From NCBI RefSeq assembly GCF_947242115.1, contig NC_074719.1:43176849-43240848 (forward strand): 64,000 nt of DNA. Reading direction: 5' to 3'. Shown piece after piece: positions 41,746 to 55,279 of this stretch (positions are counted from its first letter, which is position 1; each line of letters begins with the position of its first letter). Made by a program: the position numbers and the translations under genes. The notes beneath the pieces were generated by a model. That model was not told the origin of the DNA, ran no database searches, and saw only the letters and a program-made list of their open reading frames with translations. The stretch is from Biomphalaria glabrata. Lineage: Eukaryota; Mollusca; Gastropoda; Planorbidae.

Positions 41746-42596
41746 TATTAAGGCATTTTACGACATTGGCATTGCACCAAATAGTAATCAAGTTTGTTGT
41801 TCTACCATGGTTCTACTAACATGCATTTAGGCCCTACTAATTATAATTCTGTATTTTGTACTAGTCAAATATTATCCGAGGCTTAAGGGCCATAGTATGT
41901 GTCTACAGTCTTTCCACTAACTCCGGGAAGGACATATTCTAGGGTACAATAAACATCTTCCGAAAGAATGAAATGTCAGAATGTAATAAAGATTAATTAC
42001 ATACACCCACACACTCATATATTTTTCTTCACCCCCGCCATATATATATATATATGGAAACAATTCATGGCTACTCTCATAGATCTATGTCAAACATGGC
42101 CTTCACATGCCCTTCACATTTGTATTTTGCCACGAAAATAAAAGTAAATAAAAGACTTATTTATAGGATCAAATATAAATACTGAGAAAACGGGTTTACC
42201 CGACTTGTTAAAACGTTTCCGTCCTCAATAGAGGTAAATTTAGTTGTTTTTTTTAATGGCCACGTTTGTTTTTTGTTTTTTTTTGGGGGGGGGGGCATTA
42301 AACACCCACTATGGTCTCCGCTGTAATCTAAGGAACATTTATGGCAATTTTTTTTATGAACAGTTGCTCGGTTTTAATTTCTATGTGGAACATACATACG
42401 TCTTACATTCAATTTTATATATCACTTAATGGGACTTTGAATATTTTATAGGTTTGCATTAAATATTTTAATATTAGTGACCTGTAAATATACAAAGTAT
42501 ATTACCTGTTCCCATCCCATGACTTCTTGGTCACAATGGTGAAGTCTGTCGCTGCTATTTAGTGTCTGTGAAATGTTTGTTTGTAAAATGTTTCTT

Positions 42597-42718
42597 GTGT
42601 TCCTTCAGAGTTGACGATAGTTTACTTCCTAGTCCAAACCTCCCGCAAGACAAAGGGGGATGGGAGCAGGGCAGGGTTTGACAGTCCAGCGCGCAGCCAT
42701 CCGTAGCGAGCTGCGAAA
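42597..42718 (-). mobile_element. SINE family B
   Basis: TTCAGAGTTGACGATAG, CCTAGTCCAAACCTCCCGCA, GGGGGATGGGAGCAGG and CAGCGCGCAGCCATCCGTAG. The B-box region is partly lost. Confidence 0.65.
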
Positions 42719-42849
42719 ACGTGTTCTCCCCCCCCCCCTTTCTTGTTTTTTTCGTGGGGTAACTATCCACAGAAATAAGAGAGTGATCTTTCCTTTACTT
42801 CTTCTCGTCCAAACTCTTGAGGGAAGAAGAGAATTATATATAGAGATGA

Positions 42850-43105
42850 TTCTCTACATAATAAAACAAGAAATTAGAAGAAAGAGAGAGAAGGGGGGTG
42901 GGGGAGAGAATAGAAACAGGCTGAAAGGAGAGAAAAGAGAGATAAAAAAAAAGACAAAAAAATGAAAGAGAAACAAAACCTAGAGAAAAGAAAAAAAAAG
43001 CTCATAAAGAGAGATAAACAAAGAGAAAGAATGGTGCGAATAAAAGAGAGGACGCAGCGAATAACAATAAGAGAGTCAGAGAGACAGAGAGAGAGAGAGA
43101 TGAAG
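42850..43105. repeat. Long polypurine tract 2
   Basis: A/G-rich + strand of about 250 bp (GAGAAAAGAGAGATAAAAA, GAGACAGAGAGAGAG). Its lysine/glutamate-rich frames are compositional. Confidence 0.75.
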
Positions 43106-43681
43106 AAAGACGGTAGTCGAAAAGGAAAAAGTCAGAATCTAGTAGATTTTAGTTTCAACTTATTTATAAGTTTGTTACCATTCTGTATGAAACGTCTGAT
43201 CTAAAATTTCGTACAAAATATTTTTAGATATTCAAAGCGCAGACAGACATTGTATAAATTTTGTGTGAATACTTATAATACTAGTTACAACATCACTGCA
43301 CATCTTCTAAAACCAAATGTAAAACGTTGCGGGTTAAAAGGAAAAAAAAAGGAAATATTTCAACCTGGCAACTTTCAAATTGTTAAATGCAAGAAATGTT
43401 AAAAGCTACAAGTGGCATGCAATAAAAGACTATTACAGAAAATAGGGGAGAAAGTTTAGAAAAGCAAAGAAATGATTTTTTAAAATATACATAAGCTTGT
43501 TGGCTGCTGATGTGGCCATTTATGCATGCTATCATATGTTTGTAATTTAGTAATGGGCGCGTTAACAAGAAAATCATGTACAAAATGTAGTATTTAAAAG
43601 GCGCATAAATTATACAAAGTAAAAAAAAAAGTGTAGACTTTCGGAAGAACATAATTCGCTGTTATACTTTCAAACTACTAG

Positions 43682-43924
<243 letters not shown>

Positions 43925-43925
<1 letters not shown>

Positions 43926-45129
43926 CGTGTGTATCTATGGTTGCATTATATAACATTGTAACGCTTTGTTCACAGTATGGAAGAATACTTTTAAATTGTG
44001 TTTTAGAAAAGGTTAATGCTTACTAAAATAAAACAAAAGTTTGCATATTTACTTCTGATAAGGTACGCTTTCAAAACACCAAAGTAGAACACACTTCAAA
44101 CATAATACATCCGACTTTGAAATCTGATTTTAAATAGCAATCTACGTTTTCGAGAACTTAACAGACGGACGGACTAACGTACATATGAGACAAAAACAAT
44201 TTAGAGGTTATTTAAAAAAAACAAACTTGGGGGTTCAGAATTTAAATTATAACATCAGCTCACAAAAAAAAATGAGTATTAATGAAGTACACAAAAATGT
44301 CAATAAATTTGTTAACAAGAGACGTTTACATTTTCGCTTTACTCAAAGCTGAAGCAATTAAAAGGGAATACAAATAACAAATGAAACCAAATTTATAGTC
44401 AAGAATTAGTGTGTGCTTGTTAGTTAAGGTCTAGTTTTTAAGTAAAATAACATTGCTTACCTCGAGCTCAATCTGAGTGCTCTAAAGTAACGACCATAAG
44501 CATTGCCCCCTCCCCCAACAAATACTCACAAACTCCCACACATACACACACGCACGCAACAACTCATCTTCAACATCCCCTCCTCAGCGAATTTGTGTTT
44601 TTGTGTGTTTACATATTAAATCTCTTTAAGCCCTTACAGAAAAAAAAAAAAGACAACCGGAAAGTAGGTCAAGAAGAGTTTTCCAGGCACTGGTAAAAGT
44701 CATACCGGGAGTCATTAGTAGCTCCCTGCCAGCACTCCCCTTCTCATCACATTAAGCTCAGCCCCCTCTGCCCCATACCAATTCTCAATAACGCACGCTC
44801 CAGCATTAAGCAACTTTTAAGAATCTTAAGAATATTTTTTTTTCCTGCGCCCAAACTTAAATTTTATTTTCGTCTCAAATCATTTTTTTTCTCTCACACT
44901 TAGAACATCAAAGAGAAAGATCCCATGTTTGCTTTTTTTATCCTATGATTCAAGGAAGATGCTCTCTCTCTCGACTCATGTGAAACTAGTTTGTCTTTAA
45001 CTGGCGTTACTACGAGTTGGGGTAGGAGGAAACATGAATGGGTTATTGACACATTTTCAGGAGGTTTTAGAAATTGAAGGTAATTCCACAACATATTGAA
45101 AGCGTTTGTGTATCTAGGTCATTCAGATG
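43925..45129. other. Intergenic, no gene seen
   Basis: AT-rich. A diverged GGAC-run motif lies at 44160-44190 (ACAGACGGACGGACTAACG). Nothing else recognised. Confidence 0.4.
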
Positions 45130-45665
45130 AGTGTGAGATAAGAGAGAGGGAGAGAGGTGGAAGGGCGAAGCAGGAAAGAAGAGAGAGAAAGAGAAAGATG
45201 ATGAGGAGAGATAGAGAGAGAGAATTTAAAGAAAAATGGAGAGAATAATAGAAAGACTCAAAGAGAAGAGAAAGAGATATGAGGATGATGAGAAAAGAGA
45301 GAAAGAGACAGAACGTTGAAGAGAAAAGAATCGCACAGAGAGAGAGAGAGAGAGAGAGGAAGAGAGAGAGAGAAGCCGATATAAACAGAAGGAGAGAGAG
45401 ATGAAAGATATAAAGATAAAGAAAGATGGATAGAAAAAGAGCTATAGGAAAAATTATAGAGATAGAAAAATGACGAGGCAAGTGAATGAAGAGATGGAAA
45501 GAAAGAGATAGATGACTATGAAAGATGGAGAGATATGGCTAGAAAAGTGGGAGAGAGAGAGAGAACAAGTGCCAAAGATCAGAACAAGAGAGACAACGAG
45601 AAAAAAAAAGAGAAAGAGGAAAGAGGAGAAAGAGAAAGTGCGAAAAACAAAGATAAAAAAAAGTC
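45130..45665. repeat. Long polypurine tract 3
   Basis: About 535 bp almost entirely A/G on the + strand (AGAGAGAAAGAG, GATGAGAAAAGAG). The longest purine-strand tract of the window. Confidence 0.85.
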
Positions 45666-45837
45666 TTTTCAATGTAATTTTAGCTTAGTGTTTACTATAG
45701 AATTTCAGCCACTCAAAGTGTTTTTAGTTAACACTTTTATTAGTTAAGGAGATGGTTAGTTTAGGAAACAGGTTTTCGTCATTTAAGTGACATTTAGATC
45801 TAAATATAAAAAGCAAACGTCAGGCTCCCCATTTAAA

Positions 45838-46085
45838 CATCGGGGCAGTTGGTATATTGCTCTCGGTTTTTATCTTCAGTTTACGAGGGTGTCATGTTGA
45901 CAACACACCAAATAAAGGCAAGTGGATTCAGAACCGTCTTATAGTTTCCGGTCACTTCATTGCCAGTTATTTAATATTTGGTCACTTCATAGCCTGACCA
46001 TTTCACCCCATGGTCAAGACCAATGACCGTCTTATAATTCATAGATTTGAACCCGTGACCACTCGGAGTGTATGCTTTGTACCAC
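45838..46085 (-). mobile_element. Degenerate SINE family A
   Basis: TTTACGAGGGTGTCATGTTG and a later GATTTGAACCCGTGACC B-box-like spot in the right order. The middle is replaced. Confidence 0.4.
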
Positions 46086-46315
46086 TGGGACCACTATATA
46101 TGGGACTGCCAGTTAAAAATATCTGATCGGGTTCTTATTTAGAACTAAGTCTACCGAAACAAATCCTATTATACAAGTGTAATGCTGTCCGCTTATGTAA
46201 TACTGTTTGTCTGTTGCAACGAACTCAGAATACACCCGTACAAGACACTCAAACAGATTCTGAGTAGTCTGTCAAAGCCAGAGAGCTATTAAGAATTAGA
46301 AGAAAAACCTTATAC

Positions 46316-46574
46316 TAGTGATACCCAACCTATTTGAACCTGCGGACCAAATTAATTTCCCGACACTTGAGTCGCGGACCACATAACCGAAAAGGTACAA
46401 AAAAAAAAAAAAAAAAAAAGAAATTGACCTAAAACAATTTTAATAGAAACTTGTTGATCTAGTAGTTACTAATTACTGTACTTACATTAATTAAGTTCAT
46501 TATTATTTTTTTTTTTTTTATTTTTTTTGCGTTGGAAACTGGCTTCGTTTCTTTACGTATTTTGGGCATCGCTG
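46316..46574. mobile_element. hAT-type element, CAGTGATGCCCAACC family, internally shortened
   Basis: Perfect 8-bp duplication CCTTATAC (46308-46315, 46575-46582). Ends TAGTGATACCCAACC and TTTTGGGCATCGCTG. Only 259 bp, against 620-710 bp for the other copies. Confidence 0.9.
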
Positions 46575-46857
46575 CCTTATACAATTGGATCTGAAAACGT
46601 GAGAGCGAATATGAAAACAAAAAAACTCGGAAAAAAAGAAATATAACAATCGACATTTAAGAAAAGTTTCTAGTCATCGACAACTAACTTCATTGCTACA
46701 ATGGAAATGAAGATTACGATGCTCCAATTGACTGTATCGGAAAACCAGGAAAAAAAACGTGAGGACTCTAATGAGTTAGTGCAAGCACTGCAAATGACAA
46801 CGCAAGATACAAAAAATGCATCGGAATTTGTGCCTGCTATTTCATACAGGAGGGGGG

Positions 46858-47105
46858 GCTGTGGCTAAGTGGTTAAGCGCTTGGCTTCCGAACCTAGGGC
46901 GTACTGGGTTCGAATCTCTGTGGACACTTGGATTTTGAATTTCGAGATTTTTAGGGCTTCGCTCAGTCCACCCTGACTTTAAATGGGGAAAGTAAATGCG
47001 GTTGGTCGTTGTGCTGGAGAGATGACACCCTCCTCGTTAACCGTAGATCAAAGAATGATCATAGCATCATCTACCCTACAGATCGCAGGGCCTGAAAGGG
47101 GAACT
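46858..47105 (+). mobile_element. tRNA-derived SINE, family A
   Basis: GGCTGTGGCTAAGTGGTTAA, GCGCTTGGCTTCCGAACC, GGGTTCGAATCTC (B-box), TGACACCCTCCTCG and GGGCCTGAAAGGGGAACTC. Confidence 0.85.
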
Positions 47106-47204
47106 CTATGGAATTAGAAGTGTGCATTGTTTTTTGTGTCTATCTAAGCATTTTATTAGTTTTTGTATTTGTATTTGAAGAGAATCATCATCATCATCAT
47201 CTTT

Positions 47205-47810
47205 TCTTTGCGTTCCTCATGGAACATAGGGCCTCAGTAAAAGCACGCCACTCTCCACGGTGTCTTGCTAGTTTCTTAATGGCTTCCCAGATCTTTCCTG
47301 TCCTCTCGGCTTCATCTAGTACACTGCGTCGTTACGTTCTTTTTGGTCTTCCTCTACGTCTTGTTCCCTAGGGGTTCTACTCTAAGGCCTGTCTAGCTCT
47401 CTACGTGGTATCTTTTCTAGGGGTGTTACCAATCCACCTCCAATTTCTTATCTCTAAGATATTCACCTCTATATTTCTCTCTCCACACATCTTCCACAAT
47501 TTGGTGTTTCCTATTTTGTTATGCCAGTGTATTTTCAAGATATTTCTCAGACATCTGTTGATGAAGGTCTGTACTTTTTTTTGTTGCTGCTTCAGTTGTT
47601 CTCAATGTTTCTAAAACCGCCTTCACACTGGAGTCAAAGATTCTTATTTTAATTTTGTTAGAGGTGTTGGGAGATTTCTGTTGGTTTTAGGTGTGTTAAT
47701 GATTGACGCTAGATAAACCAGATGCACTGTCTACACTTCCAAGATATATGAAACTATCGACTTGATCTATAGTCTGAGAATCCAGTTCTATATCTCCATT
47801 TTGTTTCTTG
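47205..47810 (-). mobile_element. LINE reverse transcriptase C-terminal fragment
   Basis: Read on the - strand: LDSQTIDQVDSFIYLGSVDS (end of reverse transcriptase), then KVQTFINRCLRNILKIHWHN, KIGNTKLWKMCGERNIEV, GTRRRGRPKRTTQRS and LARHRGEWRAFTEALCSM. This is the usual order in RTE-like elements. Several frame breaks. Confidence 0.8.
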
Positions 47811-48644
47811 TTTATTTTAATTACTTTTATTTATTTATTTATTTTTTTGTGTTTTTAGGCCTACTCCACTTCCTACTATATTTAAAGCTGAAGTGTTTTA
47901 TGCATTGTACTTTATTTTTTAATCTTCTGTCTTATAATGTCTCAATTTATGTGATTTTACTTATTATGTTACTTTAGTTTTAAAAAAAACAACATATTCG
48001 TTTGTTATAAATCTCACGGCTCCATGAATAAGATAAGTAGTTTGTATGTTACTAATTTTTCCGTTTCTGTAAGTCTTCTAATTCTCTTTGTAAATAGTCA
48101 GTATTTATTTTTTATTGTTCTATATATTTTAGCAATCATTTGCACATATCTAACTTTATTCCCGAACTAATTGTAACGTCTAATTTATGTAAATTAGAAA
48201 CAGTAGTGGACCTAAGAATTTCCTTTGAAGTACACATGAGTTTGCTATTTTTGGTGTTGATTAGGAGCCATTAATCATGTTTGTTTATCCCTATCAGGAA
48301 ATTCTGAATCTATTGCTTCAATCGAACCTAATGCTAAAATATTTTATTTTTTAACTTTATCAAAGCCTTAGAAAATCTAAAACAAAAATGAAAGGTCATC
48401 AAATAGATCTATTAGTTGAGTTTCACACGACTTAAATTATCTAAAGCCGTGTTGGTTTGGAGTAAGGACATTATTTTTTTATCTAAGTGATTTAAAATGT
48501 TGCTACAAATTATGTGATTTAGTATTTTACATTTGATGCTGGCTTGTGATACTGGTTAAGTTATGAAGTTTCCTGGATCATATTTCTCCTTGTATATAAT
48601 TTTATATTTATTTAGCAAAATCTGTTCCACTAGTGTGACTAGAA
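47811..48644. other. AT-rich intergenic, nothing recognised
   Basis: It may hold more decayed LINE sequence upstream of the recognised part, but no readable motif was found. Confidence 0.35.
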
Positions 48645-50149
48645 AAGTGGTTCCCTAACTTTTTTTTTTATCTCGTAGACCCCTTGCCATGTTTTCTGGT
48701 TTCGGTAGACCCCCTGCTTGACTTATATGTTTTGCAAATTCATCAAATCCATTCTTTAAAGCCAATTTCTAACTGTAGTGAGTGTAAGAATGAAAAAGTA
48801 ATTTAGAGCTACATTTGAAGTTACAAAGATGTATCTTTTTTATTCATAAAATTCAAATTTAAACCAATTAAAATAACAACTAATATTTATCACTGGAATT
48901 ACCAAACACACTGGGAATGTTGTCTTTTTTTGCACGTCTACTATCCGTTGCTATGGATATTATGTTTCATATAGGAATTTGTTGTTCTATGATGTGATCA
49001 TCAAACATTAAATATTAATTAATCAATTAAATAATTTCCCTTATGTATCATTGTAAAAGTTTTCGCAAAGCGAAGTTTCTCGTGTATTTCTTGATCTTTC
49101 TTGTGTGGCCCAGAACTGTTTTCACTAACAGGAGAAGGGACGACGATGAGTAACTGGCACCTAAGCCAGTAACTTTGAGCAGGAAGGGCTCATTAGCCTT
49201 GACTTGCTGCCCACCTAGCAGAAGGAAAACTGAATTGAAAACTCTGCTGCGTGCAGCTTTACCCAAACACTGGAAACATTTCGTGGGTCAACCCTGTTAA
49301 AAATAAGGAGCCGGCGATCCTTAAAAAGTTTTCAGCAAACAGCACTACATTCTGTCAGAGCCTGTGATACTGTGATACTGCTGACCCAAAACACTGTATG
49401 TAAGTCGTTTGCAAAGAATTACATAAGAAGCTTTTAATTTTATAGCTCATGCCTTCAATGTGCCATTGAAATGTATTATTGCTTAAAGAAATTGTTTTAA
49501 TAATATCTGATGTAGGTTTGTGTAAAACAGTTTTTAAAACTACATCGTCTGATAAAATCAATATTTTACCTATAGAGTTTTCCGGTTTTTGCTATAAGTT
49601 AAGAGATATTGTGAGACGCCTACAAACCATCATCTTCTCTATATGATATCGAAAAGGGATTTTGTGGGTCTATTCTCAACTTTATCTTTGAGTGTTCGAA
49701 AGTTTTTCAAACCTTTATCTATTTTGTCAGGGTGGCATTGTCTCAAATGATCCTCCAGCGTAATATTTTTCATATTGTTATAATACCGCTCATTTGACAA
49801 GGAAAGAATGAATCCCAATTTTAAATAATCAAAGCTGTACATTCTTTCTTTTTGTTAAACATTAGTTACATGTAGACAAAATTAAGCTATTGAAATAAGT
49901 ATTGAATTTAAATGCAATAATTTTTCGTTTGAGTAGCAAGATATATATTTAAAGGATTAACTAATGTACAAATTATAGATTAGTTTAGGAAATAATTAAA
50001 TTAATGGGATGTGAAAATTAAAGTCGCAACCTGATTAAATGAAATTTATTATCATAGACTCCGTGGACATCTCATTGACCCCCCAATTTATTTTTTATCT
50101 TTCGTACACCCCTTGGATGTCTTCATAGAGACCACTTTGGGAATCACTG
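48645..50149 (-). mobile_element. Decayed hAT transposon with transposase remnants (ZBED-type)
   Basis: Termini AAGTGGTTCCCTAACTTT and CACTTTGGGAATCACTG are inverted. Flanks GACTAGAA and CACTAGAC (6 of 8) fit an 8-bp duplication. The - strand holds transposase pieces in order: DYLKLGFI with KNITLEDHLRQCHPDK (BED-finger side, 49842-49639), then VLKTVLHKPTSDIIKTISLS and SFLCNSLQTTY (49561-49355), known from hAT transposases of the SCAND3/ZBED5 kind. The catalytic core is missing or decayed. It ends 245 bp before the OSTC start codon. Confidence 0.82.
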
Positions 50150-50394
50150 CACTAGACGCAACATTTCTAATTTTCTTTGAAAAAAAATTATTTGTATTAC
50201 TAATTTCCTTATTAGTAAACTTTTGTCGCAATTCGTCATTCATAATGTGAATTTATGCGTTGCATTTGCTAAATCTAATAAATTGGCAGCACTAAAATAT
50301 ATTTTATTATATAGCGCAGTGATTGTGACACGTAGATCTAGTACGAGAGGAACTCGTTTTTGTTTAAGGTGTCTTTTGTTTGTGCCACATCAAC

Positions 50395-53300
50395 ATGGAA
50401 GCACTCTACAGAATACCGTTTAACTTTCTTGGATGCCCAAATTTAAAGCTTAAGAAGCCAACATGGTTGCGACAACCCTCTCCTATGCTTGTATTCGCAG
50501 CAGTTCTCACGTCATATTTTCTAGTTACCGGAGGTATGCAAGAAAATGCACAATGTAGACTTAATCATTCACCGGCAAATCAGATGATTCCACTTTCCAC
50601 TGCCTGCACTGGCACTGAAGTGAACTGAACTGTTTACTGAGTTTTACATCTAAGCTGACTTACTCTTAGTCTTAGTCTAGATCTAAATCTAGTTTTTCAC
50701 AGACTTGACCAGAGTGTCACTAGAGACTAGATCTAGAATTTATAGATTATAAATCTATTCGATAATTTTAAAGTTATAAAGATCTAGAATCTAGATTTAA
50801 TCTAGTTAAAGTTTAAAGTAGTTAGATCTATGACTATAATCTAGATTCTAGATTTATTAATATAGATCTAATTAAATCTAATATTTATAATAATTATAGA
50901 AAATTAGAATCTACAAATCTTTGACTTGATCTACAATGTCTAGATCTTGATTATATCTTATGATATAGAATCTAGAATTACTCATATAAACTAATATAAA
51001 GTCAGTGACTTCACTGGCTCTATAATTATAATGACTACATGATACATCTCAATCTAGATATCTAGACCTAATCTATATAGTATGATCTCTCTAGACTTTT
51101 TCTAGATCTAGCTTCTAGATCTATAGTCATTTCTGACTAATGAACAGGTTAAAAAATCCCTACCACTTCAATTTTTACATGTAAATTATAAATATAGCCC
51201 CGTAACGGTTAGTCCTAGGAATAAAATGCAAAAATTCTATACTATAAACTCGACTTTTTCTCAATAAAAATATATATTTGTTTTCTGTAACTACAAATAA
51301 TTACAATAAAATATGATGTCCAAAAGTGTCAGGTTATTGAGGTCAAGCACTGACATTAACGAACACTATTCCCCATTTTGTAGCTTAGTGCGCCAATGAA
51401 CACTTCATAGTTATTGTATTTTAAAAAATGTTGTTATCTTCAATTTTCTTTTTTCATATCAATTTCTTTTTACATCAACTTAAGACAGGCAGTGTTACTT
51501 TACAACCATTTTCAATTTGTTTTATTTGGTGTAGTGTAAAAATTGTAAGAGAGATTTTCTTAGATAGTAAAGATTATTATCTGATATAAAAAAGGATAAA
51601 GTCCTCATGAATCCTATCATCAATAAAAATAGATCATTCTAGTGGACATGGGGGAAATACTAGTATTCAAAATAGCAACATAAAAACAAAAAAACTTTCA
51701 GACTTAAATGAACAGAAACACATACACACTCACAAGCCAAAAAAAATATAAGCAACATTCTTTATGCATGGATTCAAGATTGCCCGATATAGCAGGTATG
51801 CTGGCCAAATTACATCTAAAAAAAAACTTGCCTGTAAACACCAGTCTAACTGATTGCCTGTATCAAGACTTTTTTTTCCACTTGCATAAATACAATGCTA
51901 GACTTTGTGAGCTTTTAAAGAACTAAAATTTAATACTAAGTTGAAATTAAACAAAGACAGGAAGTTTCTTTTCTTAAATTCTGGAATATGCACTAATTCC
52001 CGTACTTGCACTGTTTGTCATTAATGTTAACAAAGCAACCATAATCAGACTAAGATGATCTGCCATCATGCGATATTTAATGAGTCTATGGAACTTTTTT
52101 TTTTATATCCAAACTAGATATCTAGATCTATTTCTAGATTTTACATCTAGTACTAGATCAAATTCTAATTCTCCTGGCTTTTCTAATTTAATTTTCAGTA
52201 ATAATAAAATGTTTTATACTTTAGTTGTTATCAATCCTTTTTTTAACTATTGGCAAGATATAAATAATCATTTAAATATGTGTCAGGGAAAAAAGAATAA
52301 CACACTGGAAACAATAATAGATGAGAGGGAATACACATGTCTTGTAAATTTTGAGATGCAATAGAAGTACTCACATGTAATCTTGATTTTCATTTTTAAA
52401 TAGTGTTTTACTTCATCAGTGAATTAGTTAACTTTATCAAGTCTTTGTTATTCTTACAAGTATATAAGCTCATTCTATACAAATGTAGAGTGTTTGCTCT
52501 ATAAGTCAATTCTCACTCCTTTGTTGATCATTTCGTTTTTGCAAATTAACAAGTTTGAAGGATGTTATGAAATTTATTTTTTACAGTTTCCCACCTTTCA
52601 TTATTTTCTTTAAAAAACATGAAACTTGAAATCTTAATTTTTAGGCCCAAAGTTCATGATATTCAGAGTATCATGCTGAGATAGAAGAAAGGCCACTGCT
52701 TTGTGTATGAGTGATTCTTCTTCTAGCCAGCTTTTTGCTGCTGAGCTGTCAGCTCTTTAGCAGACTGTGCCAAGACAAAATAGTGTGCAGTTTTCTTCAG
52801 TTGTTCAGCACTGCCGTACTGGGTGTTGGTTGTATGAGTGATAAAGAAATGTTTTTTTGCGTAGAAAAGAAATATTTCAAAACTTTAATGCATTTGTGAA
52901 GTAAAATTTTTTATTTAAATTTGTACTTTAGACTTTACATTAGTCGTATTCTATTACAGAACCTCATATTTGATATATATATGTATAAATATTGTTGTGG
53001 TTGTGATGATAGACAATAGTACTAAAATGATATTGATATGTTTTAGTTTGTTGAAGCTTTATTAATGTGCATGACTTGTTTGATTGCCAGGTATAATTTA
53101 TGATGTGATTGTGGAGCCCCCTAGCATTGGTTCAACAACAGACGAAAGAGGAAACTCCAAGCCTGTAAGCTTTACACAAAAAAATAAATGTCTTATGATT
53201 AGATCTATAACTATCTAAGATCTAGAATGAAGTAGAATCTCTTTTCTAGAAATCCATGTCTACATCTATACACTATTGACCTATAGATAGATCTATATCC

Positions 53301-55058
53301 ATTCTAGATCACTCTAGACTCTAGATTATTATAAAGTGTGCTAAATATATCTAAATTTATTCCACACTTTACTTCCACACATCGCCTATGTACACATTCC
53401 CCATTTTTTGGTACTTGTCCAACCCTTTTGTGTGGCACTGTTACACTGGACCATCTTTAGTATGTCTGCTTCTTTGCAATTTGACATGCCTTTAACTGTT
53501 TCTCTTCTTCTCTGATAGTCAATAACAATATCAAACAGATATGTTCCTTACTAGGGCACGACATGGTCTATATTGGGCTTATGTCCACAAAATCCAAAAT
53601 ATCAAATTTGTTTCTTACTATACACCTATTTCTGTGTAACTGAAAATACAAATTTTGTGCTACAAATGTTTTTTTTTTAATATAATTAATATTAAAACTT
53701 TTTTTTTTCTTTCTTTTAATAGGTGGCTTTTATGCCTTACAGAGTAAATGGTCAATATATTATGGAGGGGCTGGCGGCCAGCTTCCTATTCACTTTAGGA
53801 GGTCTAGGTTTTGTTATACTAGATCAGACAAATAAGCCACTTATGCCTAAGTTAAACAGAATACTGCTGATCTGTGTTGGTATAGCTGCTGTCGTCATTG
53901 CATTCTTTACTTGCAGAGTTTTTATGAGAATCAAATTACCGTAAGTGTATTTATCATAAAAGCCATTGCCTATTGTTACAATAAATTCTGAAATGGATGC
54001 GTATTTTCAGATGACTCAATATTCAATTGTATGCCAGATATCCTTGTTGAAGATGAAGAAATAACAAAAGCCTCTTTGTAAAATTTAATTTAATCCTTCA
54101 AGAAGAAATCAGTATATATCAAGTACTTATAATTATTCAAATTCAGTTTAATAGATTTTAATGATTTATGATATTATACTCAACATTTATATTTATAGCT
54201 TCACAGCTTCAGTTAGAAATAATAAATTCTGTCATTTTCTTGAACATAAAAAAAAAACAACTATTATTTCAACTTAGATGATTTACTCTTCTGTGTAGAA
54301 ACTAGAAACTATGAGATGCTAATGTTTAAATAAAAACTTCCTGTTTATGTTTCTCCTGTAACCATGTGACACCTATCTTTATAACCTGACTCTCTTCTGA
54401 TGTTTTTATGTTTTTATGTTTCCTGAACATTCCTTTTTCTGGGTTGTTGTTTTTTTTTATCTGATGTTATGCATTGACACAATTATTAACAAATTAATAA
54501 CTTTATGTGAAATCTTAACAGTCTTAGTATTAGTCAAGTTAAAATACCCCTTTCAGACCTTGCCATCTATGGAGCAGGTGATGTAAAGTTCATCTGTTTC
54601 TATGCCCACGTTTGATGAGGATGTCATGTGGCCAGCACAATGAAAAATCATTTTTACTTCCCCAACCAGTGTCATGGGTATTAGAGTTGGGTGGACTCGG
54701 AGGGTGTCCTAAAAATCCAGAAATTCACAAATCATTCAGTTTCAAAGCCAAGTGCTTGAGCACTCAACCACCAAAGCCCCCAAGCAGCCTTATAGAGACA
54801 AATTTATTTTAATTTTTGCTTGAATATGTCACAAAAATAATTGTCATCGGATCATGCCCATCTACCCTCATGTGTATCAGACCATGTCTAGTCTACCTCT
54901 GGTTTAAATCTTTTTGAAAATATGTATAAACATTAGACTACTGTGGATTAAAGAAATATTGAAACATAGTATTTTACTGACCATATGCTACCTTTTTATT
55001 TCTGCTACCTCATTTCAATTTTTTTCTTTTCTTTCACAGTGGCTACATGCAGTCCTAG
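50395..55058 (+). CDS. OSTC: Oligosaccharyltransferase complex subunit OSTC (DC2), complete, 4 exons, 149 aa
   Basis: A small ER membrane subunit of the STT3A-type oligosaccharyltransferase, which N-glycosylates nascent proteins at the translocon. Exons 50395-50533, 53091-53164, 53723-53940 and 55040-55058 (stop TAG), with introns of phase 1, 0 and 2. The protein starts [21 protein letters not shown], then has a first membrane segment ([18 protein letters not shown]), the [14 protein letters not shown] loop, the signature [17 protein letters not shown], a second segment ([13 protein letters not shown]) and a third ([20 protein letters not shown]), ending [14 protein letters not shown]. The length matches human OSTC (149). 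The ATG context is CAACATGG, and an upstream ATG in the same frame (50380) is less likely because homologues begin MEALYR-like. No TATA box is evident. Confidence 0.97.
50640..51130. repeat. TCTAGA/AGATCT-rich AT island in OSTC intron 1
   Basis: Dense CTAGATCTA, AGATCTAGAATC and TTATAGATC words without a fixed period. It resembles 23935-24520 in the sulfotransferase intron and 53195-53350 in OSTC intron 2. Confidence 0.7.
51131..53090 (+). other. OSTC intron 1 remainder, no other gene seen
   Basis: AT-rich intron. Short open frames (51708-51926, 52068-52364) have no recognised domain and lie between OSTC exons on the same strand. Confidence 0.5.
54543..54783 (-). mobile_element. tRNA-derived SINE, family A, in OSTC intron 3
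   Basis: Reversed: CCCCTTTCAGACCTTGCC, GATGTCATGTGGCCAGCAC, GGTATTAGAGTTGGGTGGAC and AGTGCTTGAGCACTCAACC. Confidence 0.75.
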
Positions 55059-55273
55059 AAGAAAGTTCAAGATTTAGTTTCACCTGTTTGTCTTTGTTTC
55101 ACTGTTTTGTTTGCTGTATGCTTTACAGTTTTGTTTGTAGATTTGCTTGTAATGCACTTTCTGTTTTAAGTTAACAAATTGATAAGGTTTACAAATAGAT
55201 GATGAGCATGAGGGAGTGATTGATTGAGTCTCAGTGCGTGAATCCAAGTGCTGTACATGTGGACTTCTATACA

Positions 55274-55279
55274 AATAAA
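55274..55279 (+). promoter_or_regulatory. Probable OSTC poly(A) signal
   Basis: AATAAA 216 bp after the OSTC stop codon, with TTTTTAGTAAAGGGTGTTC downstream. Confidence 0.6.

Noticed and set aside
42660-43204. Charged K/E/R-rich frames, also at 45535-45747 and the L/S/F-rich frames at 39347-39838 and 45119-45672
   Set aside because: Both strands of polypurine tracts; composition alone explains them.
50380-50394. Upstream in-frame ATG (MCHINMEAL) as the OSTC start
   Set aside because: OSTC homologues begin at the MEALYR-type methionine, and the second ATG has the better context (CAACATGG).
51708-52364. Two + frames within OSTC intron 1
   Set aside because: AT-rich, no domain, no splice context beyond chance.
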